Origin: Owenia fusiformis
Taxonomy: Eukaryota > Annelida > Polychaeta > Sabellida > Oweniidae
NCBI GenBank assembly: GCA_903813345.2
Contig: CAIIXF020000006.1
Location: 17,862,348 to 17,926,347, forward strand
Reading direction: 5' to 3'
DNA length: 64,000 bases
Under the pieces are notes generated by a model, which saw only the letters and a program-made list of their open reading frames with translations, was not told the DNA's origin and did no database searches. The position numbers and the translations under genes are program-made. Positions 36,317 through 48,508 of this stretch are shown piece after piece; position 1 is the first letter of the stretch, and each line of letters opens with the position of its first letter.

Positions 36317-39300
36317 CTATAATATCATAAACTGCACGCATCCATTTGGTTTATTTGGGTCTTTCTGAGCGTTCATATGGGAGACTAGCTGCTGTTTGCT
36401 TGTTATCACATTCAAGATACAAATACATGAAATGATGCCAAATATTGCTGCAACGATGATGTAGCTCAACACTGTGCCTGTATAAGAGACGATTGATCCC
36501 ATAAAGAGTGAGAGGATCACTTGAGACAGGAAGTAGGCACTGTCGAGGATGGCCATATCGGCACCAAATCCATGTTTGTTCTCTGACGTTGAGTATTGGA
36601 AGTTGATGTCACAGTAGAAGAACTGGAAATATAAAAATATAAAGAGTAAAGTAAAATACCAGCCACTATTGGAATCAATCAAATTGAAGGATTTTCAATA
36701 TTCTATCTTTGGATTTCTCAATTATGATTCATATATTTCAAATGAAATTAAATAAAGTTCATAAGTACTTATACCAGTTTGTGTTATAAAATAGTGGCAT
36801 TCAATGTCACAAATCTTAAGAATTCATTATCAGTTTATGCATGTCAAAACTTTAGACATGTTTAAAAAATAAGTCTCATACTAACAATATACCCTTAAAG
36901 ATAAGACACAGATATAACTTTTCATATTTTTTAGAAGACTTTCAAATGTCAAAATGACATTTTACTGTCTGAATACGTTTGAGTTAGACTACAGTACCTA
37001 AGTGTTTTGAGAGAACTACATGTAAATACATAGTATGTATTAGGCTCGTGGTAGACTGAATTTCAAAGGGAACAGGTCTACTTATTCATGGAATAAATAA
37101 AGTTTATTAATGGGGAGGGAAATATGGGTTTTCTTCCAAGGGACAATACAATATTTTATCCCATAATACTACAACTTCCGAGTGAATAACATTGGGAAAT
37201 ATTTTTGATATTGAAAAAAATCTTATTGTCCCTCTATATCCCCCTCAAAAAATCATATTCATCTCCAAATACCTCTCGCATAAATAATATTCACCTCCCA
37301 GGAATTGTCTCTCTGAATAAAACCCATATTTCAAGGGTTGCAAGGTCTGCTAAACAAGAACTCAATTCAGGAGAGCCTAACATTATTTAGAATAATAAAT
37401 ATGTTCCAAAGTCCTCCTCCTTTTTAATCTTTATTCTTTCAAAAAAACATTGAAAGGAAATCATAAAATGGCTTTTGTTAATGGATAGCAAAACTAAATG
37501 GCATTTAAAAATGAAAAACAATAGCGAATGAATGGAGTACAGTTTTACACTTTGGTCTTTGCGATCAATAGGCAACTAAATATTTGAACTAAGGCAATAA
37601 AACAGGCAAGTTGTCACTGAAGTTTGATTCAGAATGTTATAACTTCAGTTTTTTTGTAATCAGTTACTGAAACGTATGACCTGAATGCTCCAATGACCAA
37701 TTCTGATTTATGAGTTGCCTGATATACCTTAATCAATCAATACATAAAACAATGTGGTTATCATTGAAATAATCCTAATTTAAGTCATTAAATATTCAAA
37801 ATTAAAGTTATCTATCATTTTTTAATCAATATAAGAAATTACAGCTTGAAACATGGCTTCAAAAGTTGCTTATTATGATATCAACTATAATATGAAAAAT
37901 GTAGTTTAATCTAAAACATATTCTATTTTATTTTTTAGATATTCTTTTAAACCTAACTCAACCTAACTTTCCTTGTATAACTATGATATTGAGAGAAGTA
38001 AGAACACAGTGATGTCAATAGCTTGCGTTTTTGCGTCTTTGGCGCGGTTTTCACAGAAAAAACGCAGATTCTTTAGCTCAGTGCGTCCCATCTGTTAATT
38101 CATGACGCATTCTACGATCCCAATCAATACTTACTTGAAATCTTCAGAGATTGAACTAAATAAACTACTCTCAATTGAGTTGTTTTTCAATATTCATTCA
38201 TCGAGATTTTTTCTATCTATCTTGAGTTTTAAAAGCGCTGATCTGATTGAATACAGTACATGTTTGTAGATGTCATTTTATTCTAATTAGGGTTCGATAG
38301 ATGTTTAAATTTATTCCAAACATATGGTAGCAAGAACACAAGACTAGTGGGTACTATAAAAAAATGATATAAAAAGTATAAATATTATACATTCAAATTA
38401 AACTAAACGATGACCATAGGGATAGCATTGACGAGGTGTAATTTTTTTCAGATTTTTTGATGACTTAGTTCACTTAATTCTAATACAGCTGAAGTACCTT
38501 TTAAAGATAGTTTAAGAATAGGAATGATATCAGAATTCAAACAAAATACCATACCTCTTTCTCTTCATGGTATGACGTCACCAAGATGAATGGAATCGTG
38601 GTCAGAGTAGCGAATCCAAATCCTGTCAATGAGGCCATTATATTGACCAAGGCAGGATTATCAGCAAGCAACATTCCCAACATCGCGAGAGTAAACGACA
38701 GCATGCCAAAGAAATATGTCGCTTTGATCCCAAAAGTCTTACAGAGATTCTCAATGAACGCTGCAAATATAGCTGATGTAATACAATGGAGGAATAACCC
38801 CCAGCTGCCCATGCGGACACCCTGGTCATATAGATGAGACAGATGACTGGTCTCATCAGCATTTGGGTTCCCGCCATAAATGTGTTGGCCAACGAAGTCA
38901 GTGAAGAAAAGATTAAAGCTCATGATTGCAGTCCAGCTGCAGAAATTGGCGAATGCCAGTTTACGCAAAACTAGCGGAATTTGGAGAATATTTTTGACAG
39001 TACTTGGAAGCACATTGTAAATTTTTAAGGCGATAAATGAGAAGATTGAGTGTATAATTCTCTTGATTTTAGTCATGGCTGTGACTCTCATAGCAATACG
39101 GGCACATGCCTCATTAGTAAGAGCCTCGTCACATTTTGTCCTTGATTTTTTTATTGGGAACCTATCATTCTGTGAAGACCTGCTATTTTGTAGAGACTTA
39201 TTAGTGTTCAGGGACCTTTCATTGTGGATGGACTTCTCATTGTGGAGACTTACTTCATTGTTATGTACAATTTGGCTAGGCTGGAGGCTCAAGGGAAAGT

Positions 39301-40159
39301 TATTACAGTTATCATCCGATAGAGACTGGTTACTACTAGTCTCATATCCCAAGTCATTGACACCTACTGTCAGACCTTCCTGGTCATCCATTGTCTTTAC
39401 AATGAAACTATTATTTGGCGTTAAGTATAGCTTATCCGATGGCTTAACTTCGATAGGACTTAGAGGTTCTTCTTCAGCTATACATATCGTAGCGAACATC
39501 GTAAATAAAAATAGAAGTATCAGTAAAGAGAAGACGGATTTTTCTTGATTGCCGAAATACTGTCCGATTGAGCTGGATTTCCAATCTAGTGAGGTGATGA
39601 GGTATCCAATGCACCCTCCTAAACTACACATTAATGAATATATAGTGAAACAACGGTCCTGTTGATTTGTGTATTTACAGGCGTCTGATAATAAAGCCTC
39701 GCATGGTGTCATGCATGCCTGACTCGTAAAGTCTAATAATATTGCACCTAATGTTAACAGCACTACACCTACAGCCTTTGAGTGACTACCATTTCCAAAA
39801 GCAAATACTCCGAGATATTCTCCATAAGGTATGATAATTAATGATAGTAATAATCCAATACTGAATACAAAAATAAATGGTCGCCGTCTCCCGTAGCGAC
39901 TCATACAATTATCACTGGCTCTTCCTATGACTGGAACGATGAAAAAGCATAATAAGGGCCCCATGCCTAAAATCGCACTCATGAAACTTTCACTGATTCC
40001 AGATTTCAGTAACATTGGAGGAATATATGTAAATCCTGCGCTGGCACAAAACTCAAGGCCGCAAATTATAGAGTTGAGCAATAACAACTGTACTAGAGTT
40101 AATGGCGTCCTTAAGACTTTGCTGTCCGTTGTAGGTACGATCATGACCCCTTCTGGCAT
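36317..40159 (-). CDS. SLC45-family (SLC45A3-like) sugar/proton symporter, complete, 2 exons, 636 aa
   Basis: This is a 12-helix major-facilitator transporter of the SLC45 family, whose members move sucrose or other sugars with protons; the family includes MATP (SLC45A2) and prostein (SLC45A3). Coding exons are 40159-38555 and 36622-36317, joined in phase 0 (KE|FFYCDINF) by an AG/GT intron. The first helix pair is followed by GRASDNCMSRYGRRRPF (residues 79-95), the family's loop 2-3 signature. TPCEALLSD (~151) and GGCIGYL (~181) are typical. A long serine-rich cytoplasmic loop (~230-400) separates the halves. FFTDFVGQHIYGG lies after helix 7, YDQGVRMGSWGLFL further on. Exon 2 holds GFGADMAILDSAYFLSQV and SLFMGSIV, matching the end of SLC45A3. 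The large intracellular loop makes it longer than SLC45A3 (553 aa). Assignment to the exact paralogue is uncertain. The ATG has no upstream in-frame alternative that aligns better. Confidence 0.93.
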
Positions 40160-42169
40160 GATGATTTTGATACGTGATGGACTATTGTTTAATACTTTAA
40201 TACTTCAATGTTGGATTAAGTAATTCTAGATTTATGGCAACATATGCTTCTGTAATCTAATATATTTTAATTTTTAATACAATTCCAAGAAGAACATTTT
40301 GCAATCACTAGAATGGATGCTATTTGTTTTTCATAATTTGTGAGACTCCAGTCCTTGAGGAGGCACTATATAAGATGTGTTTTCTTTGGTATCTTAGCGG
40401 CAGGATGTAGTTGTAAACCTTATAATTTGAAGTACATGTACCACATTAACTTATCTCTAAACTTCTTGTTAACGTCTCATCCATAGTATAATCCAATAAC
40501 TTTATCAGGATCCTCTGTATGAATTACATGTATAGCAGTCGCTTGCAAATTTTTAGTTTTCACCAGTTGTTGACTGTGGTGTAAGTGGCATAAATTAATT
40601 GTTGTTTCAATAAACTAATTGGTGTTTAGTCATATACAACAGCTTAAGTGTTGAATTGAGAGCCATCACTTTTGTTCAACCATTCCTGACATTTTATGCG
40701 GTTATTTAAACACCTGAACTTTGACTTCCTTCGAGTTGAGTTTACATTGTTAAGTTGTTAAATATTAAATTTCCATGTCTGGCTACTGGACTTGTAGAGA
40801 GGTTCTATAAGTATGTTACAGCTGTTTCAGTTGAATAAAAGACTGTTATTAGTGCCTAATTGTTATTAGTGCCTGATTGTTATTAGCGCCATATTCAGAT
40901 TGGCCTCCATCACTTCACTCCTCTCTATATGAGATCACCAGGACAATCTACAATACAGGCACTCCTGAAAAAATAAATAAATAAAATTTAAGGTCAATAT
41001 TAAGGTGTACATTTTGAGAAAACTCCAAATACAATCGCTTCAATTGTTGAATGAAAACACTGAGGAGTGGCCATTTACTATTATCTTTTTGTGTACTTAC
41101 AGATTTGATGTTAAAATCTAAAGACAGAATCAGACATATAGGATATAGCTTTATAAGGAATTCAAAATCGTACTGTATCCTTCACCATTTCAATATAAAA
41201 ATTCTGGAATGAAGTCCAGGCCAATACAAGGAATATAAACAGTGGTCACTCCCTTAAAGTTAAACTTAATTCCCACTGCAATAAATAGAGATCAAGCACC
41301 TAGCTTTAAATAGTTAAATAAATATAGTTCAACGGTAAGCCTCCTTTTATAAATGTATAATATATCCATTTAATTGTGAAATGTTTTGAACGCCCAACAT
41401 ACAAAAGGCCGTATATTGTATTGAGCAAAGCTAAAAGTAAGGCAATTTCATTGTATGACTATACAACATGTGATATCAATGTTACACTGTAAACACTTTA
41501 AATAACCAAAAAGTACTGTATATAAATAAAAATAATTATTATTTAGCATGTTGTCTGTTTCCTATTATTCAACCCACTCATGTGTGGTACTAATGACCTC
41601 TATTTGTGTCATAAAAATCATTGACTTGTCCATGCTGAGTTAGGTAATGTCCATGGTAGTTAAGCAATGAGTACACATTCATAAAATATTTAAAATGATG
41701 ATGTGGCACAATACCACAGCAGCACAGCTGAAATTATTTCGAAATTACCATAATTTTATTCCTTTCTTCATTTAAATTACTGACTCAATTGATTTAATGT
41801 TTCAGCTGCAATCTCGACATTATTTTATCATTTATTTATGAGTTTATTTCAACATCTATCCAGATTAAATTATACATAAAATTATGCAAACTAAAGGGTC
41901 CTTAACACAATAAATTGAAACTGGTAACCCCCACCCATCCCGTGGTCTAATCTGACACCATAGTCTATGCAATGAACCAAACCCATCAAAGTCTCCACTG
42001 ACAAATATATTTCATTATCAACACATTGAAACTATAGAATTGAACCAAAATAAATAAACAAAAAAAAACTCATTGAAATTTTTTGATTGATAAGTGTGAA
42101 ATCATTATATTTACCTTCAAATCAGTATTTTGCTTTGACATTTAATATTACACACATTATAAACAAGGC

Positions 42170-42560
42170 ACATGACGTGAACGAGATTATACCATCCAAA
42201 CCTTCAAAATGGCTACCAGAAAACAAGATGGCTGCCCAAAAGTTAAACAGTTCTAGAACTTGATATCCTCTCTCATGTGTGCGGATTTGGAGAGAAAATG
42301 ACGAGCAGTTTTCCTAAAATGGGGATGACAAGATTTAACGAAACACTTCAAAATGGCCTAAAGAATACAAGATGGCTGCCCAAAAGTTAATCAGCACTAG
42401 AACTTGATATCATCTCTCATGTGTGCGGATTTGGAGAGAAAATGACGAGCAATTTTCCTAAAATGGGGATGACAAGATTTAACGAAACACTTCAAAATGG
42501 CCTTAAGAATATAAGATGGCTGCCCAAAAGTTAATCAGCTCTAAAACTTGATATTTTCTA
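42170..42560. repeat. 144-bp tandem repeat, about 2.5 units
   Basis: GATGGCTGCCCAAAAGTTAA recurs at 42227, 42371 and 42515, exactly 144 bp apart. The unit contains CTCTCATGTGTGCGGATTTG and CTTCAAAATGGCC. It is related in style, not in sequence, to the Helitron-borne satellites. Confidence 0.9.
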
Positions 42561-43431
42561 TCACATTTAATGAAAAATCTAAAATCAATGACAAACCTTT
42601 GACATTGGACACCTAAACACTGTGTGATTTCAAATGCATCAGAGAAGAACTAGAAGATAAGACATAAAGATATTTGAACAAACTACTACATACAAATGTA
42701 AAAACTACACAATAAACAATTGATGATAAATGATCTGCGTCATAAAATTGAAGGACATTTTGTCTTCATAATATGCATGCTCTGGTCATTCATATTACAT
42801 TCAAACAAAAAAGAAAATATGAATAATATTTTATATCTTCTGATAAAATCCTTTATTAAGTGGAGTAACCATCTACCATCAATAGTCTATATCACCAAAT
42901 ATCATTGCCTGTTTTTCACAGCCCCACATTGCTCAACTTCAGTGAAGATCATCTCTTAATTAGATGCAATATTATGTACATAATATACACATGTACATTG
43001 TACACCCCTCTTCATAAGTTTGGCAACTGGAAGTCCTGTTTTGGATCATTCATCACAGCCTTTTTTAGGTTTGGTGATTCAAATAATTTGTCACAAATTT
43101 CTGTTAAAGAACATCATTAAGATTTAAAAATTAACAGACTTTGATACGCTACCTAATGAAAATATCAGGTTGCCAAACTTATGAAGGGGAGTGTCAGATA
43201 TTTACATTTATTTATATTCATTTCATTTTAAGTGTCTGTCTATTATTAAAGGGTGTTACATAAATGTGACCAATCATTTGGTGAATTAACCATACTTTCC
43301 AAAAAATAATATGGAAAACTTATGTTTTACCTAATACTATTTGAATATACAGGGTGGTCCAAAAAAATTGGAACATTTGTTAATTGAACGCAATACCTTT
43401 ATTTTTTCTCTAAAATGCACCATATATAAGG

Positions 43432-43777
43432 GTTATGTACTGGGAGGTTTTGGATATGGGGTTTATCCAGAGGGAGATATGCATCTACCTGAGGGACCAT
43501 AGGGAATTAACCCAATATCCAAACCGACCATACATAACTGCTTTATCCTATACCAAGTAGAGTTTTCTAATTTTTTTTTCAATTTTTTTCTTTTTTAAAT
43601 TTTTTTTTCACATTTTTTCTTTTTTTTCGATTTTTCTTATTTTTTTGAATTTTATTTTTGAAGCGGGAAGATATGCCCTGGAGCGGGAGATATGGAGGTT
43701 CAGGATATGGAAACCTCAAAATCAGGATACGGGATATATCTTACCAACTTATCTCCCTAAAACTCTACTTGGCATAG
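43432..43777. repeat. two side-by-side inverted repeats
   Basis: The first foldback (43432-43540) has a GTTATGTACTGGGAGGTTTT arm and the complement of its other arm CCAAACCGACCATACATAAC. The second pairs GCTTTATCCTATACCAAGTA (from 43541) with its complement ending at 43777 and encloses T-rich runs. A fragment starting TATACAGGGTGGTCC at 43352, resembling a Tc1/mariner terminus, lies just to the left. Confidence 0.65.
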
Positions 43778-44005
43778 GATAAAGCCACATATTCATTGTT
43801 TGATGTTTGGTGACTAAATGTAACTGTAAACCTTTTGAAATAAGGAGATGTCACAGTGACTTGAGATTATATCATTAATATAAAAATAGATGAACTGGCC
43901 ATCAAACAGACGTATGGGTGATTGTGATAACTCATGATAAAACAAAAGTTTCAAATCTTAGATTTACAATACACCGTAAAAAATAAAATCAACATAAGAT
44001 CTTAC

Positions 44006-44055
44006 CTAACTTTCCCTGATTTATATAATTATCCGCCTTTGTCAATGAGAGGTTT
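44006..44055 (-). other. possible 5' non-coding exon upstream of SLC45
   Basis: On the minus strand, a pyrimidine-rich acceptor TTTTTCAG precedes 50 nt that end in a strong donor (TTAG|GTAAGA). A plausible acceptor also lies at 40250 (GATTACAG), upstream of the SLC45 ATG, and a strong donor at 52440 (GG|GTGAGT). Together they could be a spliced 5' UTR. No protein evidence supports it, so confidence is low. Confidence 0.3.
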
Positions 44056-46093
44056 CTGAAAAATACAATAAAATTCATTTATATATATATAGCAGATAAT
44101 CAAATAATAATTTCTCATTTAGATTCACAAAACGGATTAAGTTGTTTCCACTGGAACTTCCTATAATATGAGACCGTTTCAACTACTAATGTGATTTCAT
44201 TCTATTAATGCAGCTCGCATATGATTGTATTTGTTGAACTGAAAAAATAATCGATGGTAAACAGCTAAAAAAATCTTCAAAAGGTTTTAATATCAATTCA
44301 ATCGCAGCACATGGCATATCTTATTATGTTAAAATCTATAAATGTTTTTCTATTGTTATGCAATTCATGTACATCTTTCCATGAACTCCCAGCTGTTTAG
44401 GATCATGTCCTGCCAATAAAGATTGAGTATTCGTTTTTTTAATTTAACCTGTTGGTGTTTAAGGCTTGCAGAATCAATATTTTGTAGACATGATTTATTG
44501 GAAGATCATCTGGGCTTTCATCATTATTCATCTTTCTTGTATGTTTCAAAATAAGTTCACTGGCTGGTAAAGCTAGGTTTCAATATGAAACAGCAATAAT
44601 TCAAATCATATACATGGATATATGGACACGAAACACTGGTTTGATTTAGTGTGACAATATTAAGCTTGTTACAAATCAAAGGCATAGTGGTAAATGATTG
44701 ATGAATGGGTCAAAAAAGGTTGTGATTTAATATTTCTTATCACCATGGTTTTACAAATTCAATTGTGAGTCAAATTTTGATATTGAAAGTATCTTATTTC
44801 AGTAAAAAGTATATCCTTTATTATATACAGTTACTTGGCTGTGTTTCAAATGAATGTGTTTCTATTCAATAGATCATGTCAACTTTACCATAACACACCC
44901 ATATGAGGGAGGGACAGTTTTACCATATCAGTTATGATGTTATCATCTTTGGTAATTCAGCCATAAAATTCTTGATTTGCAACTTCAATTGAATGAGCAA
45001 CATTCAGGGGAGTAACTAGCAATTGTAAAGATTTTTGAGTTCACTCCCAAACTTTTTGAAGTATCATTTTATATATTGTATTTGAAGCATTTTAAACTAT
45101 AATTTGTTAATGTTTTTTCAACAAATTTTACAAAATTGTTTTTCTCCTTTTTTGTTGGGTTGGGGGGGGGGGGGGGCGCGATCCATGTGCCCATCACACT
45201 ATGGCTATGCCTATGAATATTAGATATTTTAAAGAATTTTTCTTGTGAAATCATTATTAATCTGTATAAATGTCCCAATTGGTATAAGAGGTTGAGCCAG
45301 ATAAAACAAAAATATTGACTCTCAGTGAAAGGAACCTTGTAGACAAAACTTGACTTTTTCACTCTAAACACTGATATTTATTCAAGAACCCTGAAGAAAT
45401 TCTGGTAACCTTAATTCCAGGATTGTGCCACCTGCTTCTAATATTCCTGATATATCTAGAAATAGCTTAACTTGTAAACCACTTGCAATAGACTTCAAAG
45501 CAAAAAATCAGCAGTCAGACCAAAACATTAAATGTATGACCATATGCTTTTTTTAAATATAAAATTGAATTGTGTCATAGAGTATATGACAATTCGACAT
45601 TTCCTGATAATCAAACATAACATGTTTAAACATTTTCTTTAAATTCTCTTTCTTGAAAATATCTCTCCAGAGAATATACTGTTTATATTCCAGTACCCCT
45701 GAGTTATCTATTGAGAGGGCATTCTCCAGATTGCATTCAATTATCCCATGTTATGAAGAATTATAGGAGCTATATAATTCTATCACAAAAACCTGATTCA
45801 AAACATATAGGTTTCATTCAGTATTCATGATTTTCTCTATCAAATCTCAAATAACTTTCTTGCATTTTTATATCATAAAAAAGGCTCATCTCTTTTCTCT
45901 AACAATTCTTTTATATTAGGAGAGGAATATCAGGAAAGGCATGACCTCAAAGTGTTAGTCGGGGATTTTATAAAAAAATTCTGACAAAAAAACAACACAA
46001 ATTGAAACAACAGGCACGATTATTTGAAATTGCAATTTAACATGGAAACAGTTGCTAAATTCCTCAAAACTACAAGAGATTTGGTAAGAACAA

Positions 46094-47114
46094 CCAGAAC
46101 AACGGCAACGCCAAAGCGTAGCGAATCCCATCGAACAGCCATGGCTGGCATATTTACAAACAAAGTATATAGCACAAATGGCAGCCATTTTTAAAAATGG
46201 CCACCTTCTACCATTAGACAGTGTCATTAGACAGTGTGCCATGCTTATAGTATTCACATACCAAATATGAACAAAATCACTCCACTACTTTTTGAGTTAT
46301 AGTGAAATATGTTAAAATGGTGGCTATTTTTCAAAATGACTGCCTTCTACCAAAAGTGTCATTAGACAGTGTGCCATGCTTATAGTATTCACATACCAAA
46401 TATGAACAAAATAACTCCACTACTTTTCGAGTTATAGTAAAATACGTTAAAATGGCGGCCATTTTGAAAAATGGCCACTTTCTACCAAAAGTGTCATTAG
46501 ACAGTGTGCCATGCTTATAGTATTCACATACCAAATATAAACAAAATCGCTCCACTACTTTTCGAGTTATAGTAAAATACGTTAAAATGGTGGCCATTTT
46601 TCAAAATGGCCACCTTCTACCAATAGTGGCATTAGACAGTGTGCCATGCTTATAGTATTCACTTACCAAATATGAACAAAATCGCTCCACTACTTTTCAA
46701 GTGATAGTAAAATACATTAAAATGGCTGCTATTTTGAAAAATGGCCGCCTTTTCAAGATGGCTGCCATGTGCTTCTTTAATATCTACATTTCTAGCTTTA
46801 TTAATGTCCTATATAATTTTTTTACATTTAAAACATATTCCAATAACAGTTTTACATATTGCACATAAATTACTGTAAAATTGGCACTAAAATGGCCGCC
46901 ATTTTTAAATGAGCGGCCATTTTAAAAATCGGCTATCGAGCAGAACTTCTACCCCCATAGGGTATATGTGTACAAAATATGAACAAAATCGGGCTAACGG
47001 TATTTGAGTTATTGCCCGGACGGACGGACAGACGGACGGACGTACGTACGTACGTACGTACGGACGGATGGACGGAGGCGTTCCCTATATCCCTCCGAAC
47101 TTCGTTCGATGGGA
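46094..47114 (-). mobile_element. non-autonomous Helitron H4, minus strand
   Basis: The 5' end at 47114 reads TCCCATCGAACGAAGTTCGG after an A, followed by a long GTCCGTCC run (with GTACGTACGTAC). The 3' end at 46094 has a hairpin (GCTACGC/GCGTTGC) and CTGG followed by T. The interior has 135-bp units (CAGTGTGCCATGCTTATAG at 46231, 46366, 46501 and 46636) with AAAATGGCGGCCATTTT cores. It is in the same family group as H1 and H2. Confidence 0.83.
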
Positions 47115-47961
47115 TAACTAAAGAAAATAGCCTGCTGTCTGCTTCTCATGAAACCCCTTAAGTACAGAAGGTATTGTTTCACAAGTTGATTAATAGGTCT
47201 GATCTTTAGGGTATTCTACACCAGAAAGCAAATGTCATAATAACTTTTTAAATGTCATTGGAATCATGTCCACAAGTACGTCTTGATAAAAGAATGCCAT
47301 TTCTGTATTTTACAACCACTAACTAATAAAATGCTTTAAAGGCAGTATAAGACCTTAAGCGAGCAATCTTAACAATTTCATTTCAATTTTAGAAATTGTT
47401 TGCCTCATATCAAAGTATTTGCGATGGGCATTTACATTTCTGGGTCATGAGGACGCAACTCGGTAGAAAAATTTGGGTCCCAAATGTATCCACTTCGGTC
47501 TTGGCATATTTTGGGACATATCGTAGCAAATCAAATTCAGCATTTCAGACCAGAAACAGTGCATATCTGTGGTAGTCCATCTACAGATTTAAGGGAGGAG
47601 GCAGGAAAAATAATTTGTGAGTTTGAAAATCTTGATGAAAATCACATGTTGTCACTACTACTATGATGCAGTGAAAGTTACCTTGATGTGATCTAAAATT
47701 GTTGCATCCGAGGGACATATGTTATCAGGGTTGGATCTGGGAACCAACAAGGGGGCGAGGGGGGGGACGGCAAATTTCAGGTCAGAGGAAAAAAATGTTG
47801 GGCCCCTAAAACTCAAATGTGGGCCCAAATTTTGAAATTTTGAGGCCCATTTTCTTCAAAAAAACGTGTTACTGCAAACACTGCATCATTCATTGCCATG
47901 TCAATTTCCTAAAAGTATCCAAAATATATATTCAATTTGAGGAAAGCTACTGACTTTCACA
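47115..47961. other. spacer with an unassigned small open frame
   Basis: A 60-codon frame at 47484-47666 (MYPLRSWHILGHIVANQIQH... ending LDENHMLSLLL) has protein-like composition but no family that I recognise and no convincing splice acceptor. Bases 47725-47960 are low-complexity and possibly a transposon remnant. Confidence 0.3.
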
Positions 47962-48508
47962 ATGATCAGTGATCTCCCCAGCATTTAAGTAAGTGGGCGC
48001 ATCACTCACCTGAGATTTTGAAAATAGGCTTGCACCAACATGAAAATACTTTTGCACCAACTTGAAAATGAAAAAAATCATGAGAAATTGGCATATTTTG
48101 ATACCCTTTGCATTCGTTCGACTTCATGTCTCAAAAGAATGCTTCGTCTTCACTCTTTCAGCAGTTTTCAATAAATCTCTGAACTCACCGAGCGAATCAG
48201 AGATCATCGTCAAAAACTGACGATTTTCTATGTAGGGTCATTTTCTCTGACATAATCACATAATTATCGTGCACGCATTTACCACTTGTTCCTTCAAGCT
48301 CCCTGATTGGTTGAGAATAGGCTAGCTTGGTGGGTGTGAAATGATTTAAGACCAGAGTTGTCACTGGCGTATAGTCTATACTAGGCAGAGGGTAGTTTAT
48401 AACTAGTATCTGTGCGCAGGGTAATATTTTGACCAATTTTTGTCTGAATTGTGAAAATGAGAATTTTGCACCCGCCTGAGAAAAAATCCTGGGGAGATCA
48501 CTGATGAT
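47962..48508. mobile_element. hAT-like MITE with 5-bp duplication ATGAT
   Basis: Inverted ends CAGTGATCTCCCCAG (47967) and its near complement ending at 48503 are flanked by ATGAT on both sides (47962-47966 and 48504-48508). The ~537-bp interior is non-coding. Confidence 0.78.

Larger units (their letters stand above)
40250..46093. other. SLC45 5' flank or 5' intron, repeats
   Basis: There is no coding exon. It contains a 144-bp repeat (42170-42560), an inverted-repeat cluster (43432-43777), a poly-G tract (45161-45177) and a probable degenerate hAT-like MITE at ~45005-45216 (ends CAGGGGAGTAACTAGC and the complement of CATAGGCATAGCCATAG). Confidence 0.5.

Noticed and set aside
39063-39548. 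161-codon plus-strand frame
   Set aside because: It is the antisense of the SLC45 large-loop exon.
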